From a virus, in IMG/VR virus record IMGVR_UViG_3300009177_000136, positions 1-20,622 of that record: DNA of 20,622 nucleotides; one strand, given 5' to 3'. The translations under genes were made by a program, and so were the position numbers. Within the stretch, counting starts at the first letter, position 1, and every line of letters starts with the position of its first letter. Shown here in pieces: positions 13,612 through 20,622 of the stretch. Below the pieces are notes generated by a model that was not told where the DNA came from, searched no databases, and saw only the letters and a list, made by a program, of their open reading frames with translations.

Positions 13612-15081
13612 ATGCCGACTCTAGTAACCGACCTTGCGATGGATAAGGCTATGCAGCCTGCTCTGTTGAATCGGCGCTGCATGGCATTCGATCGCGGCAG
13701 TGTCCGGTCATTCGACCAGGACGGACGCTTGCATGTCGAAATCACGCACATCAGTAAGGCAAACGTCTGCCCTTACCGCGGCGACGAGATCCCCGATCAC
13801 GAAAAGCTCGGACTCGAGCCAAACCGCATTTACATGCTGTTGCGTGATCCGGCGGAACTGGAGAAAGGCGCATCGACCGCCAATAACCTTCCAGTCCTGA
13901 ACGCGCACATCCCCGTTAGCGCGGTCGACCACAAGCCAGAAAACGTGGTTGGTGCGACCGGCTCGGATGCTGTTTTCAACGCGCCCTACCTCGATAACTC
14001 GATGGTGATCTGGGTGCAGGACTCGATCCAGAAGATCGAAGACGGCTCGGAACAGGAACTCTCAAGCGCGTACTACTACGACGCCGATATGACGCCCGGC
14101 ACTTACGAGGGCGAGCACTACGACGGCGTGATGCGCAATATCAGATTCAACCATGTGGCACTTGTGCCAAAAGGCCGCGCCGGGCCGGATGTGATGGTCG
14201 GCGACTCCTCTCTTGAAAACACTGGAGCTTTGAATATGAGCAAGCAGTCCCTCAGCAAGAAGGCCGTTCTCGCCAAGGGGGCCATGCTGGCTGTCCTGCG
14301 GCCGAAGATGGCCGCAGATGCAAAACTCGACCTGGACAAGATGCTGGCCGGCGTCACGAACAAGAACTGGGCCGAAAAAAAGCCCGCTCTCGTTGCTGCA
14401 ATCAAGCCATTGCTGGCTAAAGACGCAGACCTGGCCGACGTGGTCGAACTCCTCGACAAACTCGACGGCGAGCAACCTGATGACGATAACGTCGCACAGG
14501 ACGAACCGGATCCGAAGTGCGCCGAAATCCTCAACATGCTGCGCGGCAAGATCAGCGATGAAGACCTCGCGCAGATCGAGGCCAAGATGTCGGCGCCCGC
14601 TGCTGGCGCGGTCAAGCCCCAAGCCACGGACGAGCCGGTGCAAACGCCCGGCGCAGCCAATGCCAACCCGAAGGACGACGAAAACAAGAAGCCGATTCCG
14701 GGCGCGAACGACGACGATGACGGCGTGAGCCAGGCCGCGATGGACAAAGCAATCAAGTTGGCGGTCGACGCTGCACGGGCAGACACCAAGGCTCAGACCC
14801 TGGCGCTGTTCCGCGGCATCCAGGAAGCCGAAGACCTGGTGAAGCCTTACGTGGGCAAGTTGGCTGTCGCGATGGACAGCGCAGAGGCCGTGTACAAGAC
14901 GGCGCTCGAAATGCTGAAGGTCGACATCAAGGGTGTTCACCCCAGCGCGTTCAAGGCAATCCTGACCGCCCAGCCGAAGCCCGGCGCAGAAGTGAAGCCG
15001 CGCATTGCTCAGGATAGCGGCGCATCGGTTTCGGCTGACTTCCTCGAAGCGTTCCCGGACGCCAACCGCATCAGCCGCTAA
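13612..15081 (+). CDS. DUF2213 head maturation protease with C-terminal scaffold region, 489 aa
   Basis: Residues 20-200 are a DUF2213 domain: [50 protein letters not shown] (His99), [12 protein letters not shown] (Ser151/152) and [13 protein letters not shown] (His181). The spacing of His and Ser motifs resembles prohead proteases. Residues 209-489 are rich in Ala, Lys, Asp and Glu with a [18 protein letters not shown] linker, like scaffolding proteins. Gene position before the cement and capsid genes agrees. Start is uncertain: ATG 13612 has no clear ribosome-binding site; GTG 13594 (GGAAG upstream) and ATG 13639 are alternatives. Confidence 0.8.
   Translation: MPTLVTDLAMDKAMQPALLNRRCMAFDRGSVRSFDQDGRLHVEITHISKANVCPYRGDEIPDHEKLGLEPNRIYMLLRDPAELEKGASTANNLPVLNAHIPVSAVDHKPENVVGATGSDAVFNAPYLDNSMVIWVQDSIQKIEDGSEQELSSAYYYDADMTPGTYEGEHYDGVMRNIRFNHVALVPKGRAGPDVMVGDSSLENTGALNMSKQSLSKKAVLAKGAMLAVLRPKMAADAKLDLDKMLAGVTNKNWAEKKPALVAAIKPLLAKDADLADVVELLDKLDGEQPDDDNVAQDEPDPKCAEILNMLRGKISDEDLAQIEAKMSAPAAGAVKPQATDEPVQTPGAANANPKDDENKKPIPGANDDDDGVSQAAMDKAIKLAVDAARADTKAQTLALFRGIQEAEDLVKPYVGKLAVAMDSAEAVYKTALEMLKVDIKGVHPSAFKAILTAQPKPGAEVKPRIAQDSGASVSADFLEAFPDANRISR
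14236..15081 (+). CDS. Probable nested scaffolding protein, 281 aa
   Basis: An in-frame ATG at 14236 (residue 209 of the protease gene) is preceded by GGAG at 14224-14227 with 8 bases spacing, a better ribosome-binding site than the full-length gene has. The product starts [16 protein letters not shown] and contains only the charged, helical, linker-rich half without the protease motifs. This is the same arrangement as lambda C/Nu3, where a scaffold is made from an internal start in the protease gene. Independent translation is inferred. Confidence 0.55.
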   Translation: MSKQSLSKKAVLAKGAMLAVLRPKMAADAKLDLDKMLAGVTNKNWAEKKPALVAAIKPLLAKDADLADVVELLDKLDGEQPDDDNVAQDEPDPKCAEILNMLRGKISDEDLAQIEAKMSAPAAGAVKPQATDEPVQTPGAANANPKDDENKKPIPGANDDDDGVSQAAMDKAIKLAVDAARADTKAQTLALFRGIQEAEDLVKPYVGKLAVAMDSAEAVYKTALEMLKVDIKGVHPSAFKAILTAQPKPGAEVKPRIAQDSGASVSADFLEAFPDANRISR

Positions 15082-15105
15082 TCATTCAGATACAGGAGTT
15101 GAATC

Positions 15106-16011
15106 ATGGGTTTTCCGCAACAAGTGAATGTGCAGGCGGCACCGGCGGTACTGGGTGACTTCTGCGACTCGAATCCGCGCGCAACGGTCGATGCCGGCCA
15201 AGGCGCGCTGGTAGTGGGCCCGAATGGCCTGTCGGTCGGCCTGTTCGCGTGGATCGATCCGACCGATGGCCGGTCGGTGAACAACTACGGCGCAGGTGCG
15301 CCGGATGGTTTCGTGCACCGCGACCAGCAAGCGATCATCACGCAATACCTAGCCGAAGAAACGCTGGCGCTGTCGCAAGGCTTCCCGGTCACGCTGTTCA
15401 ACGCAGGTGGCTTCTGGGTGGTGAACGCGGGCGCGAGCACGACCCTTCCGGGTCAGGCTGCATTTGCCAACAACTCGACCGGTGCAGTCCAGTTCGGCAC
15501 GAACTTCACGGGCGCAAGTGTCACGGGCGCGATCGCCGCGAACGTGGTGACGGGCTCGATCGCCGGCACCACGCTGACGGTATCGGCAGTCACGACCGGC
15601 GTTCTGACCGAAGGCCAGACGATCAGCGGTACGAACGTCACCGCCGGTACGCAGATCCTGGCGCAGTTGACCGGCACGCCGGGCGGCGTTGGCACGTATC
15701 AGGTCAGCACCCCGCAAACGGTGGCCAGCACGACCATCACTGGCTCGGGCGGCACGCTGACGGTATCGGCTGTGGCGTCGGGTGTGCTGGGACTCGGCGA
15801 TGCGCTGACTGGCTCCGGCATCACCGCTGGCACGGCAATCAACGGATTCCTGACGGGCGCGGGCGGCACGGGCACGTATGCAGTGAATATCGGGCAAACC
15901 GCAGCGTCGACCACGATCACGGTCGCCGCGGGTACTGCTACGAAATGGGTCGCTTCCTCGATCGGTGCGCCGGGCGAGTTGGTGAAGATGACGACCTGGA
16001 AGAACGGCTAA
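15106..16011 (+). CDS. Capsid cement (decoration) protein with inserted repeats, 301 aa
   Basis: The N-terminal half ([20 protein letters not shown] at 3-22, [20 protein letters not shown] at 41-60, [28 protein letters not shown]) matches the phage structural cement protein family. A short C-terminal return ([21 protein letters not shown]) completes that fold. Between them are two beta-repeat units, about residues 151-213 and 214-273, each of the TLTVSAV-x-GVL-x-G ... GTY-x-V-x-QT-ASTTIT pattern. TACAGGAGTTGAATC precedes the ATG with AGGAG as ribosome-binding site. The cement role stabilises capsids; the repeats probably project from the surface. Confidence 0.8.
   Translation: MGFPQQVNVQAAPAVLGDFCDSNPRATVDAGQGALVVGPNGLSVGLFAWIDPTDGRSVNNYGAGAPDGFVHRDQQAIITQYLAEETLALSQGFPVTLFNAGGFWVVNAGASTTLPGQAAFANNSTGAVQFGTNFTGASVTGAIAANVVTGSIAGTTLTVSAVTTGVLTEGQTISGTNVTAGTQILAQLTGTPGGVGTYQVSTPQTVASTTITGSGGTLTVSAVASGVLGLGDALTGSGITAGTAINGFLTGAGGTGTYAVNIGQTAASTTITVAAGTATKWVASSIGAPGELVKMTTWKNG
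15556..15924 (+). repeat. Two direct repeat units within the cement gene
   Basis: Two in-frame units of about 180-190 bases (about 15556-15744 and 15745-15924) encode similar 60-residue segments. They share stretches such as ACGCTGACGGTATCGGC and a GGCACGTAT ... CAGCGTCGACC/CCAGCACGACC ending. Such units commonly expand or contract by recombination and are found in many phage surface proteins. Confidence 0.7.
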
Positions 16012-16040
16012 CCCGCCACCCGTCCAACAACTGATGCATG

Positions 16041-16064
16041 GCCGCCTTTAGGGCGGCTTTTTTT
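16041..16064 (+). terminator. Intrinsic terminator between cement and capsid genes
   Basis: GCCGCC (16041-16046) pairs with GGCGGC (16052-16057) around TTTAG, followed by seven T. It lies 30 bases after the cement stop and just before the capsid ribosome-binding site, so it probably trims head transcripts and adjusts cement to capsid ratio. Confidence 0.8.
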
Positions 16065-16085
16065 ATTGCTCAAAGGAATCTGACC

Positions 16086-17186
16086 ATGCCTAAGATGGCG
16101 TATGACATGTCGCCGCAGGAACAAAGTGCGGCGATCGACTACCACCGTACCCGCTGGGGTATCGACTTCAACGGGCCGCGTGCGTTCTGCCGCCCGGAGT
16201 GGAAGGAAAACATCGAGCTGGCGATGGATGCCCAGCCGCAACTGGTGACGACGCCGAACACGGGCGTTCCGGCTTACCTGACGTTCTTCACTGATCCGGA
16301 CATTCTCCGCGTGCTCACCGCAGCGAACGAAGGCGCCGAGATTTTCGGCGAGAAGCAGAAAGGCGAATGGACCTCGACCACGCTGATCTTCCCGGTTGTG
16401 GAGCGCACGTACGAAGTCTCGAGCTACGGCGATTACAACAACAACGGTCGCGCCGGCATCAACACGAACTTCCCGGAGCGCCAGCCGTATCTGTACCAGA
16501 CCGTGGTCGAGTACGGTGATCTGGAGATCGAACGCGTTGGCCTGGCGAAGATCGGTTTCGTCGCTGAGCAGAAAGAAGCGGCGATCGACGGCCTGAACAA
16601 GTTCGGCAACCTGACCTACTTCCGAGGTGTGGCTGGCCTGCAGAACTACGGCTGCCTGAACGATCCGTCGCTGCATCCGGCAATCGCTCCGGCGCCTAAG
16701 GCTGCTGGTGGCAATGCGTGGATGAATGGCAACGTGGTGGTTGCTACCGCGAACGAGATCTTCACCGACATCCAGTCGGCTGTTATCCAACTGATCAACC
16801 AGTCGGCCGGCCGCGTCAATACAAAGAGCAAGTTTGTTCTGGCTCTCTCGCCGGCTCGCGAAGGTGCGATGACTGCAACCAACACGTTCAACGTGAACGT
16901 GGCCGCGTTGCTGAAGAGCAACTTCCCGAATCTGGAAGTGAAGACGGCTGTTCAGTACGGCGCACTCACCGCGCAGAACCCGCAAGGCTCGGCGCTCGGC
17001 GAAATCATGCAGCTCTGGTGCCCGGACGCAACCGGCCAGGATTCGGGCTATTGCTCGTTCAACGCCAAGTTGCGTGCAGGTCCGGTGGTGCGTGAACTGA
17101 GCGCCTATAAACAGAAGCTCTCGCAAGGCACCAGCGGCTTCATCATGCGGCAGCCGTTCGCCATGTCGACCACGGTCGGCATCTAA
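16086..17186 (+). CDS. Major capsid protein, DUF2184 family, 366 aa
   Basis: The sequence fits the DUF2184 major capsid group: SPQEQSAAIDYHRTRWGIDFN near the start, NTGVPAYLTFFTDPDILRVLT, GEWTSTTLIFPVVERTYEVSSYGDYNNNGRAGINTNFPERQ in part, QPYLYQTVVEYGDLEIERVG, and the C-terminal GFIMRQPFAMSTTVGI. ATG 16086 has AAAGGA upstream; the open frame extends into the terminator and is not used. Its position after protease, scaffold and cement genes is standard. Confidence 0.92.
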   Translation: MPKMAYDMSPQEQSAAIDYHRTRWGIDFNGPRAFCRPEWKENIELAMDAQPQLVTTPNTGVPAYLTFFTDPDILRVLTAANEGAEIFGEKQKGEWTSTTLIFPVVERTYEVSSYGDYNNNGRAGINTNFPERQPYLYQTVVEYGDLEIERVGLAKIGFVAEQKEAAIDGLNKFGNLTYFRGVAGLQNYGCLNDPSLHPAIAPAPKAAGGNAWMNGNVVVATANEIFTDIQSAVIQLINQSAGRVNTKSKFVLALSPAREGAMTATNTFNVNVAALLKSNFPNLEVKTAVQYGALTAQNPQGSALGEIMQLWCPDATGQDSGYCSFNAKLRAGPVVRELSAYKQKLSQGTSGFIMRQPFAMSTTVGI

Positions 17187-17199
17187 ACAGTTGCTGTAA

Positions 17200-17254
17200 C
17201 CGCGCGCCTAGAGTCATTCTCAAAAACCGGCTGACCGTACCGGCTGGCGCGCGG
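17200..17254 (+). other. Strong GC hairpin after the capsid gene
   Basis: CCGCGCGCC (17200-17208) pairs perfectly with GGCGCGCGG (17246-17254). The loop contains two copies of ACCGGCTG 5 bases apart. No T run follows, so it is more likely an mRNA-stabilising or processing structure than an intrinsic terminator. Confidence 0.5.
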
Positions 17255-17287
17255 CCCCTCTTTCGGTCATTCATATAGGCGGTCAAT

Positions 17288-17770
17288 ATGGCAACGCAAG
17301 AAAGCACCCTCCATCTCAAAAAGAACAACGACGTCGCATCGAATGCCACCGTCACCGTGGCCAGCAAGATGCCGTTCGATTTCACGCTGAAACTGTACGA
17401 CTTTGTTGAGCGCGCTGAACCTGTTCTGGGTGGCGGCATGCGCAACGTGAAGGTCGCGCAGGAGCGTCGCAATACGAAGTCGTTCATCGTGCAAGGCAAT
17501 TCCTTCCCGCAGAACAAGGGCGCTCACCAGCAGATCGTTAGCGGGTTCGCATTCACGCACGGCATCCCGAAGGCATTCTGGGACGAGTGGCTCGAGCAGA
17601 ACAAGGACGCCGACTACATCGTCAACAGCATGTTGTTCGCTCACGCCGATAGCGCAAGCACGGCGGCAGAAGCGAAGGAAAAAGAGAAGTTGCCTTCGAA
17701 CGTAGACCGCCTCGATCCGAACAACCTTCCGAAGGGTCTCCAGACTTCGGACATGCGTAGGGCATCGTAA
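17288..17770 (+). CDS. Conserved phage virion-associated protein, 160 aa
   Basis: AGGCGG precedes the ATG at 17288. The protein starts polar, has a beta segment (SNATVTVASKMPFDFTLKLYDF, in part 18-39), GGGMRNVKVAQERRN, then GIPKAFWDEWLEQNKDADYIVNSMLF at about 92-117, and a charged tail with KEKEKLPSNVDRLDPNNLPKG. Genes with this position and layout follow DUF2184 capsid genes in related prophages; function unknown. Confidence 0.7.
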   Translation: MATQESTLHLKKNNDVASNATVTVASKMPFDFTLKLYDFVERAEPVLGGGMRNVKVAQERRNTKSFIVQGNSFPQNKGAHQQIVSGFAFTHGIPKAFWDEWLEQNKDADYIVNSMLFAHADSASTAAEAKEKEKLPSNVDRLDPNNLPKGLQTSDMRRAS

Positions 17771-17772
17771 TC

Positions 17773-18222
17773 ATGAATGGCGTTGTGGTCTTCGACTATA
17801 CGGCGTGGGCCGCACGCTATCCAGAGTTGGCTTCGTCAGTGGCGCAGCCGCTCGCGCAGCAGTATTTCTGCGAAGCGCAACTGTATTGCGACAACACGCC
17901 ATGCAGCATCATCCAGGATCTGTGCAAACGGGCGATGCTGCTCAACATGATGACCGCCCACATCGCGGCATTGAACGCGCCGCTCAATGGGCAGCCATCA
18001 AGCCCGCTGGTCGGGCGCATCAATAGCGCGACGGAAGGCAGTGTATCTGTCGGCACCCAGTTGGACATGCCGCCCGGCTCGGCCCAGTGGTATTCGCAGA
18101 CGAAGTATGGCCTCGCCTTCTGGCAGGCGACGTCCCAGTATCGAACGATGCGATACGTTCCCGGCCCAGTCCCGCCGGTTAATCCTTGGGGCATCGGGTA
18201 TCGAGGCTTTGGGAGGTTCTGA
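17773..18222 (+). CDS. DUF4054-type head-tail connector, 149 aa
   Basis: The N-terminus VVVFDYTAWAARYPELASSV, followed by a helical AQQYFCEAQLYCDN and KRAMLLNMMTAHIAALN segment, and then the GRINSATEGSVSVGTQ loop and WYSQTKYGLAFWQATSQYR helix, is typical of DUF4054, an adaptor-like protein joining portal to neck. The length is normal. The stop TGA overlaps the next ATG. Confidence 0.85.
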   Translation: MNGVVVFDYTAWAARYPELASSVAQPLAQQYFCEAQLYCDNTPCSIIQDLCKRAMLLNMMTAHIAALNAPLNGQPSSPLVGRINSATEGSVSVGTQLDMPPGSAQWYSQTKYGLAFWQATSQYRTMRYVPGPVPPVNPWGIGYRGFGRF

Positions 18223-18815
18223 TGGCTAACATCGCCTTCGCGGGCGGCGCGGCACTCGAAGCAAAGTTGCGTGAGATTGCCGAGCGCGCGGGAGCGCCAA
18301 AGGCTGTGCGCGTTGGATTCCTTGAGGGGGCGACATACCCTGATGGAACGCCGGTAGCTCTCGTCGCGGCAACTAATGAGTTCGGTGGCTCCGTGACAGT
18401 GCCGGCTCATGATGTCACAATCAATCGCAACATCAACAAGGACGGATCGTTTGCCAACGATGGAAAATTCGCCAAGGCTGATAAAGCGAATTTTCAGACC
18501 ACGCATCATGTTGAGGAATACACGATAGAAATACCTGCTCGCCCCTATTTCCGCAGTATGGTCGAAAAGAACAAGGGTGCATGGTCTAGTGATCTAGGAA
18601 AAATTATCGTCGCGTCGAATTACGACCAAGATCTGTCGTTAGGTCGCATGGGTAAGCGCATCGAAGACCAGTTGCAGGAGTCCATTCGTGAGTTTAACTA
18701 CCCGGAAAACGCAAAATCGACGGTCGACAAAAAGGGTTTCAACGATCCGCTAGTTGACTCGGCGCACATGCTGAACAGTGTCGCATCGGAAATCAAGCCT
18801 GGAGATGGATCGTGA
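18222..18815 (+). CDS. Tail-completion/neck-like protein, 197 aa
   Basis: The ATG at 18222 overlaps the previous stop (TGATG) with GGGAGG upstream. Residues 22-45 (APKAVRVGFLEGATYPDGTPVALV), ATNEFGGSVTVPAHDV, and IPARPYFRSMVEKNKGAW (about 103-120) are typical of gp10-like phage tail-completion or neck proteins, in which the PARPFFR-type motif is diagnostic. The C-terminal part ends with FNDPLVDSAHMLNSVASEI. It is read as part of the connector cluster. Confidence 0.7.
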   Translation: MANIAFAGGAALEAKLREIAERAGAPKAVRVGFLEGATYPDGTPVALVAATNEFGGSVTVPAHDVTINRNINKDGSFANDGKFAKADKANFQTTHHVEEYTIEIPARPYFRSMVEKNKGAWSSDLGKIIVASNYDQDLSLGRMGKRIEDQLQESIREFNYPENAKSTVDKKGFNDPLVDSAHMLNSVASEIKPGDGS

Positions 18816-19183
18816 ACCTGCACCAGATAGTCTCCGGTGCGATCGGCGCGATCAACCCATTCCACACGGCGACCGTTCAGTACAGCTCAGGCTACACAAC
18901 CTCTGCTGATGGGTCTCAGGTTCCGCAATACACCACCGTATCCGGCGTGCAGGTTCAAGTACAAGCCCTGAGCGCGAAAGAATTGCAGCACCTCGATTCC
19001 CTGAATATTCAGGGTGTGTTGCGGGCCATCTATCTGAACGGAGACGTCCAGGGAGTTGATCGTCCTCTTGGCAAGGGTGGCGATCTCTTCACGTTACCGA
19101 CTGGCAATTGGCTCACGACTACGGTTCTCGAGACGTGGGATGGTGGATGGTGCAAGGTCGCTGTGACGCTACAGGAAAACTAG
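18812..19183 (+). CDS. Neck-region hypothetical protein, 123 aa
   Basis: A GTG start overlaps the previous stop (GTGA). It opens with NLHQIVSGAIGAINPFHTAT and carries a beta-rich core (VQYSSGYTT, VSGVQVQVQALS) plus GNWLTTTVLETWDGGWCKVAVTL at the end. The position between the gp10-like and terminator proteins suggests a head-tail stopper or neck component. I cannot name the family from motifs. Confidence 0.7.
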   Translation: MNLHQIVSGAIGAINPFHTATVQYSSGYTTSADGSQVPQYTTVSGVQVQVQALSAKELQHLDSLNIQGVLRAIYLNGDVQGVDRPLGKGGDLFTLPTGNWLTTTVLETWDGGWCKVAVTLQEN

Positions 19184-19186
19184 AGC

Positions 19187-19717
19187 ATGGCCGCCACCGT
19201 ATCAATCACAGAAACGCAAGCGTTGACGGTTTTGCGGGCATTCATCCTGTCACTAGTTGATCTGGATGGCGACCATGTGATCCGCGGCCTGAAGAATCGT
19301 GCGGCGATGCCGTCCGGTGATTTCATTGTGATGACGCCGCTATTGAACACGCCGCTCTCGACCAACGTCGAGACATATACGCCGGCTGGAAGTCTCGCTA
19401 ACAACAAACGGTCAACCCAGTTTGGCGTACAGATCGACTGCTACGGCGACCTTTCCATGGATCGGGCAAACATGCTTTCGATCATGGTTCGCAGCGATTA
19501 CGCGTGCCAGCAGTTCGCTCAGTCCGGTCTGGATATGCAGCCCCTGTATGCCAGCGATGCCGCGCAACGCCCGTTTGTCAGTGGTGAGGCGCAATACATC
19601 GAGCGATGGGGATTTGACGCCGTAATGCAGATCAACCCTGTTGTTACCGTTCCACAGCAATTCGCCGATTCGCTCGATGTTGGCCTGATCGACGTCGACG
19701 TCGTGTACCCGCCTTAA
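19187..19717 (+). CDS. Phage tail/neck terminator protein, 176 aa
   Basis: The start lies 3 bases after the previous stop. Residues 9-25 (TQALTVLRAFILSLVDL), then GDFIVMTPLLNTPLSTNVETY and TQFGVQIDCYGDLSMDRANML (about 78-98), with a final DVVYPP, match phage tail-terminator proteins of the gp12/LIC_12616 kind. These sit at the top of the tail and control joining to the head. Position immediately before the sheath gene fits. Confidence 0.78.
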   Translation: MAATVSITETQALTVLRAFILSLVDLDGDHVIRGLKNRAAMPSGDFIVMTPLLNTPLSTNVETYTPAGSLANNKRSTQFGVQIDCYGDLSMDRANMLSIMVRSDYACQQFAQSGLDMQPLYASDAAQRPFVSGEAQYIERWGFDAVMQINPVVTVPQQFADSLDVGLIDVDVVYPP

Positions 19718-19742
19718 CCAGCATCAGCCGCCCACCACCCCG

Positions 19743-19766
19743 AACCCCGCCATGTGCGGGGTTTTT
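19743..19766 (+). terminator. Intrinsic terminator before the tail sheath gene
   Basis: AACCCCGC (19743-19750) pairs with GCGGGGTT (19756-19763) around CATGT, with a run of five T at 19762-19766. It separates the connector cluster from the sheath gene. Confidence 0.85.
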
Positions 19767-19804
19767 GCATTTGAGCGCCGGAAACGGCCCACCTGGAGTT
19801 TTAC

Positions 19805-20622
19805 ATGAGCATTCCTGCCTCGGACATTGTCGATGTTCAGCCGGGCGTCGTTGGCGCGGGCGGATCGGCATTTGACCTGAACGGCCTGATTCTGACAGCC
19901 GATACCTCTGTGCCGATCGGCACTGTCATGTCGTTCGCAAATGGTGACGACGTCGATGCATTCTTCGGTGCGACGGCGCCTGAGGCGATTTACGCAGGGA
20001 ACTATTTCCTGTCGTATGTGAATGCGACGAAGACGCCGGGTGCAGTTCTGTTCGCCCAGTATCCGACCGCCAGCGTATCGGCATACGTGCGCGGCGGTTC
20101 TGTCGCCGGCCTCACGCTCACGCAATTGCAGGCTTTGTCCGGCACGCTGATCGTGACCGTGGATGGAACGCTCAAGACTTCCACCTCGATCAACCTTTCG
20201 GCCGCAACAAGCTTTTCCAATGCGGCAACGATCATCGCTGCAGGCTTTACGTCGCTCGGCGGCACGGTCAGCTACGACAGCCAGCGCGCAGCGTTCAAGA
20301 TCACGTCGTCCACGACTGGCGCGACGTCCACGATGAGCTTCGTGTCAGGAACGCTCGCGGCCGGCCTGAACATGACCGCCGCTACTGGCGCTGTTACGTC
20401 GCAGGGTGCCGTTGCTGGTGTGCCTGCCACCAACATGCAGGCCATCGTCCAGATCTCGCAGAACTGGGCCGCATTCATGACCGTGTTCGAACCGATCACT
20501 GCCGACAAGATGGCGTTCGCGGCGTGGGTCAACTCGAAAAATAACCGGTACGCCTACGTAGGCTGGGACACCGATGCTCAGGCCATCGTGCAGAACAGCA
20601 CGACCTGCTTCGTGCTCGCGGC
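19805..20622 (+). CDS. DUF3383 tail sheath protein (partial, 3' end beyond window)
   Basis: Translation from ATG 19805 (GGAG 8 bases upstream) gives 272 residues beginning [20 protein letters not shown], with [32 protein letters not shown], a long Ser/Thr-rich beta region, then [16 protein letters not shown] and [17 protein letters not shown]. This matches DUF3383 sheath-like proteins of contractile tails. The frame is open to the end of the window. It identifies the phage as myovirus-like. Confidence 0.88.
   Translation, partial: MSIPASDIVDVQPGVVGAGGSAFDLNGLILTADTSVPIGTVMSFANGDDVDAFFGATAPEAIYAGNYFLSYVNATKTPGAVLFAQYPTASVSAYVRGGSVAGLTLTQLQALSGTLIVTVDGTLKTSTSINLSAATSFSNAATIIAAGFTSLGGTVSYDSQRAAFKITSSTTGATSTMSFVSGTLAAGLNMTAATGAVTSQGAVAGVPATNMQAIVQISQNWAAFMTVFEPITADKMAFAAWVNSKNNRYAYVGWDTDAQAIVQNSTTCFVLA

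Noticed and set aside
13778-14940. Long minus-strand frames opposite the protease/scaffold gene and similar ones opposite terL, portal and capsid genes
   Set aside because: They are mirror frames caused by high third-position GC in real genes and have His/Arg/Leu-rich compositions.

Overview
The window is a stretch of a temperate tailed-phage genome (a prophage or free phage), read almost entirely on the + strand. The sheath gene at the right edge points to a contractile-tailed, myovirus-like virion. High GC, the codon choice and the particular set of phage families (DUF2280, DUF1073, Mu F-like, DUF2213, DUF2184, DUF4054, DUF3383) suggest a Burkholderiales host such as Burkholderia or Paraburkholderia. 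That host assignment is an inference from general knowledge, not from any host gene in the window.

Layout. (1) 1-3440: end of the early/DNA-metabolism module. Tightly coupled genes, many joined by ATGA or GTGA overlaps, encode a hidden 48-residue membrane peptide, a conserved small protein, a cytosine methyltransferase-like protein, NinG, an Ea22-like small protein, a small membrane protein and a YspA/SLOG protein. They are followed by two genes in the position where lambdoid phages carry the late regulator Q. (2) 3441-5983: an accessory stretch with a candidate promoter, an unusual 73-nt tRNA with CAU anticodon, a terminator, four small hypothetical genes, and then about 830 bases without a credible gene. 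Those 830 bases fold into many helices with GNRA, UACG and UUCG loops and end in a textbook intrinsic terminator. I read this as a giant structured noncoding RNA comparable in size and setting to the GOLLD and ROOL phage RNAs; it is the most interesting item here. A small Cys-rich gene and a second, compact structured region follow. (3) 5984-10246: packaging module with an HTH-metallophosphoesterase, a small conserved protein, a hairpin-rich spacer with a possible leader peptide, an HExxH metallopeptidase, the DUF2280 putative small terminase and the large terminase. (4) 10243-17186: head module with portal, Mu F-like protein, a small virion protein, a protease/scaffold gene with a likely nested scaffold start, a cement protein carrying an inserted repeat domain, and the major capsid protein. 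Two minus-strand genes interrupt this module; one encodes a secreted protein and both look like morons. (5) 17288-20622: connector and tail genes (unknown virion protein, DUF4054 connector, tail-completion-like protein, unknown neck protein, tail terminator), a terminator, and the start of the DUF3383 tail sheath.

Together the right half makes, fills and joins capsids to a contractile tail, while the left half handles phage DNA and probably the switch to late expression. No holin, endolysin, integrase or repressor is present in the window. All assignments are from reading the sequence; no database search or folding program was run.
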